A DNA stretch of 64,000 nucleotides from Thermodesulfitimonas autotrophica (GTDB lineage: Bacteria; Bacillota; Desulfotomaculia; Desulfotomaculales; Ammonificaceae). The notes beneath the pieces were generated by a model, which had not been told where the DNA came from, made no database searches, and worked only from the letters and a program-made list of their open reading frames with translations. The stretch covers positions 442,460 through 506,459 of the forward strand of contig NZ_RKRE01000001.1 in the NCBI RefSeq assembly GCF_003815015.1. Reading direction: 5' to 3'. This document shows positions 1 to 6,918 of this stretch, one piece after another; position 1 is the stretch's first letter; every line of letters begins with the position of its first letter. The position numbers and the translations under genes were made by a program.

Positions 1-1445
1 CCCTTAAAGGCAAGCACCATTGCAGTGATGAAACCGCAACGGTCCTGATTGCTACCCCTGCGCTCCCCGGTAATATCATACCAGAAAATCTCCCCAATAA
101 CGAAGCTGGCGCCTTCCTACCCAATGTTTTCGAGGGCCTTGTGCGCTTCAAACCGGATAGCTGCGCCGTCGCGCCCTGCCTGGCGACAAGTTGGCAGGTG
201 TCACCTGACGGACGCACCTGGAGCTTTAGGCTTCGCCCGGGCGTCCGCTTCCACAACGGCCGCCTCCTTACGGCGCCTGTTGTGGCCGCCGCTTTTGAGC
301 GCAAGCTATCGGCTGCCGCCGTTTCGCCCTACCTTCGCCTCCTTTTCGGGATGGTCGCGAGCGTGGACGCGCCCGACCCGCAGTGCGTGACCTTTCGCCT
401 GAAATACCCCTATACACCCTTCCTGCGAAACCTGGCGCTGCCCCAGGCCGCAATATACCTGCCCGGCGTTCTTCCGGCCGGCACCGGCCCTTATAAAATA
501 GAAGCGTTGAGAGAGGGCGCGGTATCTCTGCGGGCTTACGAAGGCTACTGGGATAAGATGCCCGCCGTGGCCCGCGTTCTGCTCCGAAAGATACCAGATC
601 CCGGACGGCGTCTCCGGCTTTTGCAGCAAGGTAAAGGCGTTATTGCGCTCAACATTCCTCTCACAGCCGTTAGTAAACTCCCACCCGCGACGTTGGTTAA
701 AACCACCGGCGCCGCCGTCAGTTATCTCGGCCTCTACACCGATAAAGAGCCGTTCGCCGATCCCGCGGCCCGCCGTGCGCTGGCGCTGCTCATCGACCAG
801 ACGGCGCTCTGCCGCAACCTTTACGGCCGGCTGCTGCCGCCGGCAACCGCGCTCCTGCCGCCGCCCGTCGCCGGAACCATACCGCAGCAGGTCCCGGGCA
901 GCTCCCACCAGACACCTGCGGGAGTTCCCTCCATTTTAAAAAAGCGCCCGCTTACCCTGCTCACTTACAACGAAGCACGGCCTTACAATCCGGCAGGGGG
1001 CATCCGGCTGGCGGCGGAGATAAAGCGACAGCTCGCGGTTGCCGGAATCGAGGTCGTGATCCGCGCCTACCCCTGGGAGAAACTTAAGGCGGCGATCAGG
1101 CGCCAGGAAGGAGACTTTTTTCTCTACGGGTGGACGAGCGATAACGGCGATCCGGATAACTTCCTCTGCTGCCTTCTCGCCTCATTTCAGATATCCCGGG
1201 GGCTAAACGCCACCCACTACCGCAACCCCACCCTCGACCTGCTGCTGGCCCGGGGCCAGCAAATTCCCGATTCGCCCCTGCGGGCGCAAATCTATGCCCG
1301 GGCGCTCGCCACCGTTGCCGCCGACTCCCCTTTAATCCCGCTTGCCTACAGCGTTCACCTTGCCGCCTGCACGCCGGAGGTTAGCGGCTTCTGCCTGCAC
1401 CCCCTTGGCACCTACGATTTACAGCACCTTAAAATTGGCCGGTGA
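1..1445 (+). CDS. ABC transporter substrate-binding protein, family 5 (5'-truncated by window edge)
   Basis: The reading frame is open from base 3 to the TGA at 1443-1445, so about 480 C-terminal residues are visible and the start lies outside the window. A GTG at 141 is internal and should not be taken as the start, because typical family 5 sequence (FLPNVFEGLVRF) precedes it. The order of blocks (NVFEGLVRF, SWQVSPDGRTWSFRLRPGVRF, GTGPYK, AARRALALLID, YNPAGG) is that of peptide/nickel/oligopeptide-binding proteins, which deliver ligand to an ABC permease at the cell surface. The ligand cannot be deduced and no permease or ATPase gene follows; those would have to be upstream of the window. 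Confidence 0.9.
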   Translation, partial: LKGKHHCSDETATVLIATPALPGNIIPENLPNNEAGAFLPNVFEGLVRFKPDSCAVAPCLATSWQVSPDGRTWSFRLRPGVRFHNGRLLTAPVVAAAFERKLSAAAVSPYLRLLFGMVASVDAPDPQCVTFRLKYPYTPFLRNLALPQAAIYLPGVLPAGTGPYKIEALREGAVSLRAYEGYWDKMPAVARVLLRKIPDPGRRLRLLQQGKGVIALNIPLTAVSKLPPATLVKTTGAAVSYLGLYTDKEPFADPAARRALALLIDQTALCRNLYGRLLPPATALLPPPVAGTIPQQVPGSSHQTPAGVPSILKKRPLTLLTYNEARPYNPAGGIRLAAEIKRQLAVAGIEVVIRAYPWEKLKAAIRRQEGDFFLYGWTSDNGDPDNFLCCLLASFQISRGLNATHYRNPTLDLLLARGQQIPDSPLRAQIYARALATVAADSPLIPLAYSVHLAACTPEVSGFCLHPLGTYDLQHLKIGR

Positions 1446-1517
1446 CCGGCCGGCGGCGGCCCGCAGGTACCCTGCTTACGGTCCAGGCGTTTTTTTCCAC
1501 TAATGAAGGACGGTTGA

Positions 1518-1549
1518 CCTGCTAATAATACCAAAAAAAGCAGGAGGGG
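1518..1549 (+). promoter_or_regulatory. hairpin overlapping the ribosome binding site of the Gln-rich protein
   Basis: CCTGCT (1518-1523) can pair with AGCAGG (1539-1544), whose last bases are part of the AGGAGGGG ribosome binding site (1542-1549) of the gene starting at 1555. Such pairing would partly mask the site. Stem of only 6 bp with a 15-base loop, so this is tentative. Confidence 0.3.
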
Positions 1550-1554
1550 AAAGA

Positions 1555-2169
1555 ATGCATCGCCTTCAGGAACTCCAGAACCACCTGAGTCGCTTGCGTC
1601 AGGACCTCAACAACATCAGCCAGGTCACCATGCAACTGCAGCAGGCCGAACAGCAGGCGCAGTCACAACTTGCCCGGCTCAGCCAGCAGGAGAGCTTTAA
1701 CAGCCAACAACTGCAGCGCATCCAGCAGCTCTGCTTGAGCCTGCAGAACGAACTCAACACCATGTCCTCGGTCGCCCAGCAGCTGGGCACGACCCTCACC
1801 ACCGGCCAATGGGGCGCGGCGGCGCAGTGGAGCGTACCCCAGTACACCGGCGGCCACTATGCGGGTGCCGGCCAGTACGCCGGTGGGGCGCAGTACACCG
1901 GAGCCGGGCAGATTACCGCCGGGCCGTATGCCGGCGGCGCGCCCTATACCGGTGCCTACGGCGCGCCCTATACCGGCACTTACGCGGCGCCCGCCGCGGG
2001 AGCGCAAACCGCAGGCTACACCGGTTACACCGGAGCAGCCTTCACGTCCCCCGGAGGATACGGCGTCAGCGGACAGCAGGCCTTCGCAGCAAGCCCAGCC
2101 TATGCGAGCGGCGCAGCGGGGGTTTACGGCGGGGCGCACGCGCACCGGCCCTGGCCGGACAACACGTAA
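1555..2169 (+). CDS. Gln-rich coiled-coil protein with Tyr/Gly/Ala repeat tail, function unknown
   Basis: 204 residues in two parts. Residues 1-85 are strongly helical and Gln-rich with heptad spacing of Leu/Ile, as in a coiled coil. Residues about 95-195 are low complexity, built from repeats of the form Y(T/A)G(G/A) separated by Ala, Pro and Gln (for example YAGGAQYTGAG, APYTGAYGAPYTG). There is no signal peptide or membrane segment. AGGAGGGG 5 bases before the ATG is a strong ribosome binding site, and a clear terminator follows at 2224. The composition recalls self-assembling spore coat or surface proteins, but I do not recognise the family and no function is assigned. Confidence 0.8.
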   Translation: MHRLQELQNHLSRLRQDLNNISQVTMQLQQAEQQAQSQLARLSQQESFNSQQLQRIQQLCLSLQNELNTMSSVAQQLGTTLTTGQWGAAAQWSVPQYTGGHYAGAGQYAGGAQYTGAGQITAGPYAGGAPYTGAYGAPYTGTYAAPAAGAQTAGYTGYTGAAFTSPGGYGVSGQQAFAASPAYASGAAGVYGGAHAHRPWPDNT

Positions 2170-2223
2170 GGCGCCAGGCACTCCGGCGCGCGTCCTGCTG
2201 CGACCAGCAAACCCGTATGCGCG

Positions 2224-2250
2224 AAAAAGGCCCGCAAAGCGGGCCTTTTT
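2224..2250 (+). terminator. intrinsic terminator after the Gln-rich protein
   Basis: GGCCCGC (2229-2235), loop AAA, GCGGGCC (2239-2245) followed by five T; flanking A and T runs extend the stem. Because the A tract precedes the stem it could also work on the minus strand. Confidence 0.9.
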
Positions 2251-2283
2251 ATCTCTGCGCGTCGTACCTGTAACGACAGCGAT

Positions 2284-2290
2284 TCGACAA
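2284..2290 (-). promoter_or_regulatory. candidate Spo0A box
   Basis: TTCGACA on the plus strand (TGTCGAA on minus, within TTTGTCGAAT) matches the 7-base Spo0A core and lies 10 bases upstream of the -35 element at 2301. Similar intergenic matches occur at 7459, 59948 and 63147. A 7-mer alone is weak evidence. Confidence 0.35.
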
Positions 2291-2300
2291 ATTTGCACTG

Positions 2301-2329
2301 TTGCCAATAATCCCTGGATATGGTAATAT
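2301..2329 (+). promoter_or_regulatory. sigma-A type promoter of the 80-residue gene
   Basis: TTGCCA (2301-2306), 17-base spacer, TAATAT (2324-2329) preceded by TGG, i.e. an extended -10. It sits about 20 bases upstream of the gene at 2350. Confidence 0.65.
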
Positions 2330-2349
2330 CTGGCTAAGGAGGTGAGATA

Positions 2350-2592
2350 ATGTTCAAAGTGCTGCGCGAGGGATCGACCTATAGCCAGCGGGACATGCTC
2401 GAGGCCCTGGCGGAATTCTCGGCCTTCAAGGACCGCGTGACCAAGAAATTCCGCGAACTGGCCAAGGAACTCGAAGGTAAGCCGAACGAGCACGAGCTTT
2501 GGGTAAACCTTTACCTGATCGCTGCCGACTACGCGGAAGAGGCGATGGTCAAGCGTCAGCGGCAGGAGGTTTCTCTACAAAAAATATCGTGA
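2350..2592 (+). CDS. small hypothetical protein, 80 residues
   Basis: A soluble, charged, mainly helical protein with no cysteine, signal peptide or membrane segment. The AAGGAGGTGAG ribosome binding site just before the ATG and a good promoter at 2301 support expression. Not recognised. It stands alone between a terminator at 2224 and the tRNA promoter at 2651, so context gives no functional clue. Confidence 0.75.
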   Translation: MFKVLREGSTYSQRDMLEALAEFSAFKDRVTKKFRELAKELEGKPNEHELWVNLYLIAADYAEEAMVKRQRQEVSLQKIS

Positions 2593-2650
2593 CTCATAGA
2601 GCGTTTTGAAACCGGAATACACCCCATATCTGATAAATAAGTTCTCCCCC

Positions 2651-2679
2651 TTGCGTTTGGCGCCGCCCCGTGCTACAAT
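2651..2679 (+). promoter_or_regulatory. promoter of tRNA-Ala
   Basis: TTGCGT (2651-2656), 17-base spacer, TACAAT (2674-2679); the mature tRNA begins at 2693. Confidence 0.75.
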
Positions 2680-2692
2680 ATTTCTCGTCAGT

Positions 2693-2767
2693 GGGCCTGT
2701 AGCTCAGGGGGAGAGCGCTTGACTCGCATTCAAGAGGCCGGGGGTTCGAATCCCCCCAGGTCCACCA
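2693..2767 (+). tRNA. tRNA-Ala (anticodon CGC), CCA encoded
   Basis: Full cloverleaf: 7-bp acceptor stem GGGCCTG/CAGGTCC, D stem GCTC/GAGC, anticodon stem CTTGA/TCAAG with loop CTCGCAT (anticodon CGC, reads GCG), T stem GGGGG/CCCCC with loop TTCGAAT, discriminator A, and encoded CCA at 2765-2767. The third acceptor pair is G3-U70, the alanine identity element, which confirms the assignment. Confidence 0.95.
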
Positions 2768-2771
2768 GGCT

Positions 2772-2814
2772 AAAAAGCCCGCCAGGACTGGATTTCCGGT
2801 GGGTTTACTTTTTG
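2772..2814 (+). terminator. terminator-like hairpin after tRNA-Ala
   Basis: AAGCCCGCC followed about 14 bases later by GGTGGGTTT and then TACTTTTT gives a G-T-containing stem and a T-rich tail directly downstream of the tRNA. Confidence 0.6.
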
Positions 2815-2835
2815 CTGATACCCTTTTTTACCGGT

Positions 2836-2857
2836 AAAGTAATGCCAAAGTAATGCC
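2836..2857. repeat. two tandem copies of an 11-base unit downstream of tRNA-Ala
   Basis: AAAGTAATGCC occurs at 2836-2846 and again at 2847-2857. Short direct repeats beside a tRNA 3' end resemble arm-type integrase sites left by an integrative element, but no integrase gene is present here. Confidence 0.6.
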
Positions 2858-2884
2858 ATTCTCGAAGGTTGCCGCCAAAGCCTC

Positions 2885-2914
2885 TTAAAAAATAAAGCCG
2901 GGTTTCTCCCCGGC
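2885..2914 (-). terminator. terminator of the TerC/66-residue operon
   Basis: On the minus strand GCCGGG (2913-2908), short loop, CCCGGC (2902-2897) followed by TTTATTTTTT. It lies 25 bases after the stop codon of the small gene at 2940. Confidence 0.85.
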
Positions 2915-2939
2915 GGATTCCTCGCCCTCTGTTTTTTTT

Positions 2940-3140
2940 TTACCTGAATAGCTTCTCTAGCAGCCTCCCCGTGACCTTGCCCGCCGCCCTACGGAGCAGC
3001 CGGCGGCCTACGGTGCCCTTCCGCACCGCCGAAACGTCACCTAACAGCCGCGCCAACCCGTAAAGCGCGCTCCTGGTCCGGCTCAAGCCGTCCTCCCGCC
3101 TACGCGCCACCGCAAACACCTCCTCCAGAATCGCCAGCAA
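2940..3140 (-). CDS. small basic hypothetical protein, about 66 residues
   Basis: Begins 8 bases after the TerC stop codon and ends just before a good terminator, so it is probably the last gene of that unit. The TTG start has no strong ribosome binding site. The product is basic and helical, ending in the pattern GRLLEKLFR; the middle (RSALYGLARLLGDVSAVRKG) looks like a constrained sequence rather than chance, but I cannot name the family. The frame is open for eight further codons upstream inside the TerC end. Confidence 0.5.
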   Translation of the reverse strand: MLAILEEVFAVARRREDGLSRTRSALYGLARLLGDVSAVRKGTVGRRLLRRAAGKVTGRLLEKLFR

Positions 3141-3148
3141 GGGCCCTA

Positions 3149-3862
3149 TCAGCCGGGAATACTTCTAACCAAGGTTTTCTCTTTTTTCTTCTCTCTTTTG
3201 TACAAAACCCACCCGGCAATTAAGACCAAAACCGTAACCGTTGCTGGAACAAGGATTTTCACCGGCAAAAAAGCCGTCTGGGAATTAGCCACCAGTTGGT
3301 GAACAAGTCTATCCTCCACCAACATCTTGCCGGCTGTCCAGGCAAGCACCGCCGCCCCAACAAAAAGGAGAAGGGGGTACTTTTCCACAAGCAGCGAAAC
3401 CAGCTGGCTCCCACTAATGAGAATGGGAATACTCAGCAGAAGGCCAAAGATAACCAGGCAAATATTCCCGTGAGCCGCCCCGGCTACCGCCAGCACGTTA
3501 TCCAGACTCATCACCGCATCGGCAACGATAATCATCTTTATAGCCTCAAAGAGACTTTTAGAGGCGTTCATTTGGGTTACTTCCTTTTCCTGCCCCACCA
3601 GTTTCAAGGCTACCCAAATCAGCAACAGCCCTCCAGCGGCACTAAGAAAAGGAACAAGCAAAAGTAAAGTGGCCATGGAGGTCAGAACGACACGTAAGAA
3701 AATCGCGCTTGCCGTACCCCAAATTAGCGCTTTCTTTTTTTGTGCCGGCGGCAGCCCCCGACAGGCCATGCCGATCACCAGGGCGTTGTCACCGGCAAGC
3801 AGAAGGTCGGCTAAAACAATGGTAAACACGCCAAATAGAGTTGCCGCGCTAAGGAAGTCCAT
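3149..3862 (-). CDS. TerC/YjbE-family membrane metal exporter (probably Mn2+)
   Basis: 237 residues with about seven hydrophobic segments. The paired TerC family motifs are present: ADLLLAGDNALVIGM near residue 20 and DAVMSLDNVLAVAGAAHG near residue 115, each with an Asp-Asn pair expected to line the metal path. Members such as B. subtilis YceF and YkoY export manganese or help metallate exported proteins. Regulation is clear from sequence: a yybP-ykoY riboswitch with a terminator lies in the leader (3891-4016). GGAGGTGGGAG stands before the ATG. The small gene at 2940 follows. Confidence 0.92.
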   Translation of the reverse strand: MDFLSAATLFGVFTIVLADLLLAGDNALVIGMACRGLPPAQKKKALIWGTASAIFLRVVLTSMATLLLLVPFLSAAGGLLLIWVALKLVGQEKEVTQMNASKSLFEAIKMIIVADAVMSLDNVLAVAGAAHGNICLVIFGLLLSIPILISGSQLVSLLVEKYPLLLFVGAAVLAWTAGKMLVEDRLVHQLVANSQTAFLPVKILVPATVTVLVLIAGWVLYKREKKKEKTLVRSIPG

Positions 3863-3890
3863 TTTAGTCTCCCACCTCCTCTAATTTTGA

Positions 3891-4016
3891 AAAATTAAAA
3901 AGACCTTCACCCTCCAACACAAGCCGGGCGAAGGTCTCGCAAACGGCTATAAGCCGCCCTGGCAGCGGGCATTACGCCGTACTGACGCCGCCAGGCACGT
4001 TGCTACTCCCCTTCCT
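3891..4016 (-). promoter_or_regulatory. yybP-ykoY (manganese) riboswitch with intrinsic terminator
   Basis: Reading the minus strand, the leader begins AAGGGGAGTAGCAACG (from about 4013), the conserved start of the yybP-ykoY aptamer, and ends with the second conserved element GAGACCTTCGCC. That element is also the 5' arm of a terminator: AGACCTTCGCCC (3937-3926) pairs with GGGTGAAGGTCT (3912-3901), followed by a T-rich run. Known members bind Mn2+ and switch on exporter genes, which agrees with the TerC/YjbE gene 30 bases downstream. Confidence 0.93.
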
Positions 4017-4024
4017 GCTAAAGT

Positions 4025-4054
4025 ATTCTATCCATCAGTTGCAACGCCTGTCAA
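4025..4054 (-). promoter_or_regulatory. promoter of the riboswitch-terC transcript
   Basis: Minus-strand TTGACA (4054-4049), 18-base spacer, TAGAAT (4030-4025), about 10 bases before the aptamer. The 200 bases further upstream (4055-4257) contain no gene or element I can support. Confidence 0.7.
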
Positions 4055-4231
4055 GTTTGAAAGCAGACTGTTTTCCCGGATTGAGGGCCGGCAGGAGGGA
4101 GATGATGAAGCTGCAGCGGGCTTGAGAGAGGCGTAGGGAGTGCCTTCGAACAGCGGGGCAAAATTAGCTTGGCGTTGCCAAATTAAAACTCAACCCTGGT
4201 CGCACTGCCAATCAGGAGATTTCGAGGCCGA

Positions 4232-4267
4232 AGAACGGCTTATCCCGATAGAACGGCTTATCCCGAT
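4232..4267. repeat. perfect 18-base tandem duplication spanning a stop codon
   Basis: AGAACGGCTTATCCCGAT is present at 4232-4249 and 4250-4267. The second copy contains the last codons and the TAA of the GGDEF/HD-GYP gene; the first copy lies just past it, so the stop signal has been duplicated. Confidence 0.9.
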
Positions 4268-5988
4268 GCCTTTTTAAGTTCGTGTTCTGCTACCCTCTCC
4301 CGGCTGCTTTCGGCAGCACCCAGTCGTGGACTTTTCGCGGCCGCTTCCTTAATTACTTTTAGGAAAAGGGGTACCAGCTCGGGGTCGTAAAGGCTCCCGG
4401 CGTGTTTTTCTATTTCCTGACAGGCTGCGGCGAAACTCAAAGCTTTTCTGTACGGGCGATCCGTAGTCATCGCGTCGAAACTGTCGGCAAGGCGCAGTAT
4501 CCGCGCCAAAAGGGGTATCTCCTTCCCTTTCAGTTGGTCCGGGTAACCGGAGCCGTCGTAATTTTCGTGGTGGGAGCGCAGCAAGGGCAGGATCTCCCGG
4601 AAGGCGGGAAGAGATTTGAGCATCTCGCTGCCCCATACCGTATGGTTCTTCATTATCGCCCATTCTTCGGTACTCAGGCGGGTGGGCTTGTTCAGGATCG
4701 CGGGTTCGATTTCGATCTTGCCGAGATCGTGCAGGTAGGCCCCGTAACGGAGAACCTCCTTTTCCGCCTCGGGAAGGCCCAACTTCTCCGCCAGCGCCAG
4801 GGCGTAAGAAAGGACCCGCTCGGAGTGGCCGAAGGTATACCGGTCCCTGGCGTTGATGAGGGCAACCAACGACTGGAGGGTGGGAAAGGCCTCCTGGATT
4901 TTGAGGGTGCAAATCTCGCTTAAGACCGAGCGGTAGAGATAGGTTTTCCCGCCGCTGTACTTCGTGCGGAACAGGTCGTCTTCGGCGGCCCGGATAAGGG
5001 GGACGGCGGCATCGCCGTCGGCGGGGTAGGTGGCGATACCCGTGGAGACAGTAAAAGGTTTGGAACCGTTCCCCGCAGCCTCCAGGCAGAGAGTGGCGCG
5101 GGCGCCGATTTCCTTACCGAGACGATCAGCTTCAACCAAAGCCTCTTCTTTGTTCATCCCCGGGAAAACCACCATAAACTCGTCGGCCCCGTAGCGGGCG
5201 GCGTAGTTCGGCTCTTTAACTTCCTCCAGGAGCAGCCTCCCGATCGCGGCCAGGATCTCGTCGCCCTTCTGGTAGCCGTAAACGGAGTTGTAGTAGCGGA
5301 ACTGGTCGATGTCGAAGAGTACCAGCGCTACGGGGAAGTTTTTCGCCGCCGCTTCCTTAAGGGAAAGCGTCAGCCTTTCCTGGAGGTAGCGGTGGTTATA
5401 AAGGCCGGTCAGATGGTCGTAATCGGCCAGCTTGATCAGCTCCCGCTGCGTCTTCTTTTCTATTTCCATTAGCCCGCCCACCACCCAGGCGGCGAAGACG
5501 GCGACACTGCTCACGATGAGGTCGGTTTGGAAAGTCTTTTCGGGCAGGGCGTGCAGAACGCGGTAGTCTAAGAGGAAGAGAAGCGCGCCGGCGAAAAGCG
5601 CCGTGCCGATCCCCCCGTACCTCCCGAAGGCAGTGGCGGCAATGATCACCGGAATCATAATCAAAAGCTTGGTGCTAAAGAAACTTTTGGAGTACCAGAG
5701 AAAACCGAAGGTCAACGGGAGAACGAAGGCTAAAAGAAGCAGTTCGTCGGTCCGGGTCTGGGTGAGGGGGATAGCCCGGGGAATGAGCTTGCGGAGGATG
5801 TAGACAGCTATGCACACCGCGAAAAAACTCATTAAGAGATTAACCTTCAAACATTGGGAAAAGTCTACCCCCAGCTTGAAGTTATAAAAGCTGGTGATAA
5901 TCGCAAAAAAGACCAAAAGGGAAACGATATGGGTCACCAAGACGTGCTCCGACAGCTCCTCGCTTCGCTTCTTCTCCCACTCGCGCAT
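4258..5988 (-). CDS. membrane GGDEF/HD-GYP bifunctional c-di-GMP protein
   Basis: 576 residues: five or six membrane segments (about 18-175), a GGDEF domain (about 185-350) and an HD-GYP phosphodiesterase domain (about 370-540). The cyclase signature reads GADEF (267-271) and the inhibitory RxxD site reads KEPN, so cyclase activity and product inhibition are doubtful. The HD-GYP part has HD at 420-421, the HHENYDGSGYP block (GYP at 481-483) and later DSFDAMTTDRPYR, all typical of active enzymes. Prediction: mainly a c-di-GMP hydrolase controlled through the membrane domain. It is the fourth gene of the agr-like unit, 116 bases after agrD, with its own GGGGAG ribosome binding site. Confidence 0.93.
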   Translation of the reverse strand: MREWEKKRSEELSEHVLVTHIVSLLVFFAIITSFYNFKLGVDFSQCLKVNLLMSFFAVCIAVYILRKLIPRAIPLTQTRTDELLLLAFVLPLTFGFLWYSKSFFSTKLLIMIPVIIAATAFGRYGGIGTALFAGALLFLLDYRVLHALPEKTFQTDLIVSSVAVFAAWVVGGLMEIEKKTQRELIKLADYDHLTGLYNHRYLQERLTLSLKEAAAKNFPVALVLFDIDQFRYYNSVYGYQKGDEILAAIGRLLLEEVKEPNYAARYGADEFMVVFPGMNKEEALVEADRLGKEIGARATLCLEAAGNGSKPFTVSTGIATYPADGDAAVPLIRAAEDDLFRTKYSGGKTYLYRSVLSEICTLKIQEAFPTLQSLVALINARDRYTFGHSERVLSYALALAEKLGLPEAEKEVLRYGAYLHDLGKIEIEPAILNKPTRLSTEEWAIMKNHTVWGSEMLKSLPAFREILPLLRSHHENYDGSGYPDQLKGKEIPLLARILRLADSFDAMTTDRPYRKALSFAAACQEIEKHAGSLYDPELVPLFLKVIKEAAAKSPRLGAAESSRERVAEHELKKASG

Positions 5989-6046
5989 GCCCGATTCTCC
6001 CCGTAAGGCGCAGGCCCCAACCGTTTTTATAAGCCCTTTATCTTTG

Positions 6047-6101
6047 TCCCCGGTACCCGGGGGCGGGGAAGTTTCGCTTCCTTCCCGGGTACCGGGAACG
6101 G
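6047..6101 (-). other. large inverted repeat between agrD and the GGDEF/HD-GYP gene
   Basis: TCCCGGTACCCGGG and CCCGGGTACCGGGG arms of about 14 bases enclose a second small hairpin (GGAAG/CTTCC). No T run follows in either direction, so it is more likely an mRNA processing or stability element, or a poor terminator, than a strong terminator. Confidence 0.7.
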
Positions 6102-6104
6102 GAG

Positions 6105-6251
6105 TTACGCCTCCACCTTATTCCTTAAAGCTTCCGGCACCTCCGGCTGGTAAAGGAAACCCCAAGAACAAGTCGGTTTGACACCCGCAAAGGCAGCCGC
6201 CACCAAAACGCTAAAGAGAGCGGGTAAGAGGCGGTGCAGGAGACGCTTCAT
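6105..6251 (-). CDS. agrD: AgrD-like cyclic autoinducer precursor peptide, 48 residues
   Basis: Reading the minus strand from the ATG at 6251 to the TAA at 6107-6105 gives a 48-residue peptide with the three-part layout of AgrD. It has an amphipathic, basic N-terminal leader with a hydrophobic stretch (about 1-24), a short core with a single cysteine (Cys28, in PTCSWGFLYQ), and an acidic tail beginning QPEVPEALR. The Cys is followed by aromatic residues before the conserved tail, as in clostridial cyclic (thio)lactone precursors. Its ribosome binding site GGGAGGTGA contains the stop codon of agrB, so the two are coupled. The exact ring boundary cannot be read from sequence. Confidence 0.85.
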   Translation of the reverse strand: MKRLLHRLLPALFSVLVAAAFAGVKPTCSWGFLYQPEVPEALRNKVEA

Positions 6252-6257
6252 CCCGGT

Positions 6258-6881
6258 TCACCTCCCTTCTTTAAGGTCGCCTAAGATAGTGGCAAACCGG
6301 TGGCCGGCGCGGGTTAGGGTGAAGGTTTGCCACCAGAGCCCCAGGCTCGCGGCGAGAACGAGGGCCAAGGCTTTTCCTGAAAAGAGGAGGATAAACTGCC
6401 CGGCGGTGACCAGCAAAACTACCAGGAGCGACAAAGAACGCAGCCGCCGCCGCTTTTCCGGCGCGGTAACGGGCTTGGCTGGCGCGTCCACCGGTGCCAG
6501 GCGGGCGGTAAGCACCAGGACCGGAAGAAAACCGGCGGCCACGGTAAGGGCTAAGCTGAAAGGGGTAAAAAGGGGCGCGGTTACGGCCGCCACCTTCCCT
6601 AACGCCGGGACGACAATCACCCCTAAAAGGGCGCAGGCCAGAGGGGATCTGGCGTGGGCGCCGCCGGAAAAGAGGCGCAGGAGAAGCACCGTCAAAGCGA
6701 CCGTCAGGGTGGTCCGGAGGCACCCGCAAAGCCAGCCCGCAAAAAGGATGAGGGAAAGCCCGACCGCCGGGTAAAGGATCGTCTGCAAACCGAAGAGGGC
6801 GATCTCTTCTTCGTCCGGGGTAAGGTTTAGCTTTTCCCTTAAGTAGGCCGCTACAGGACGGGTTAGGTTGAATCCAGGCAA
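6258..6881 (-). CDS. agrB: AgrB-like membrane peptidase that processes the peptide precursor
   Basis: A membrane protein of about 207 residues carrying the AgrB signature LRLFSGGAHARSPLAC. Starting at the TTG at 6881, which follows AGGAAGGAAG, puts the catalytic pair at His76 and Cys83, nearly the positions known in S. aureus AgrB (His77, Cys84). Starting at the TTG at 6902 adds seven residues. AgrB cleaves the AgrD tail and forms the ring. It lies 17-38 bases after a membrane protein gene and overlaps the ribosome binding site of agrD. No AgrC kinase or AgrA regulator is in the window. Confidence 0.9.
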   Translation of the reverse strand: MPGFNLTRPVAAYLREKLNLTPDEEEIALFGLQTILYPAVGLSLILFAGWLCGCLRTTLTVALTVLLLRLFSGGAHARSPLACALLGVIVVPALGKVAAVTAPLFTPFSLALTVAAGFLPVLVLTARLAPVDAPAKPVTAPEKRRRLRSLSLLVVLLVTAGQFILLFSGKALALVLAASLGLWWQTFTLTRAGHRFATILGDLKEGR

Positions 6882-6918
6882 GACCGCTTCCTTCCTTAGC
6901 AAAAAATGAAATAAGAAT

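Noticed and set aside
306-908. 200-codon minus-strand frame opposite the solute-binding protein
   Set aside because: Shadow of a clear family 5 binding protein; composition dominated by Arg and Gly and no ribosome binding site.
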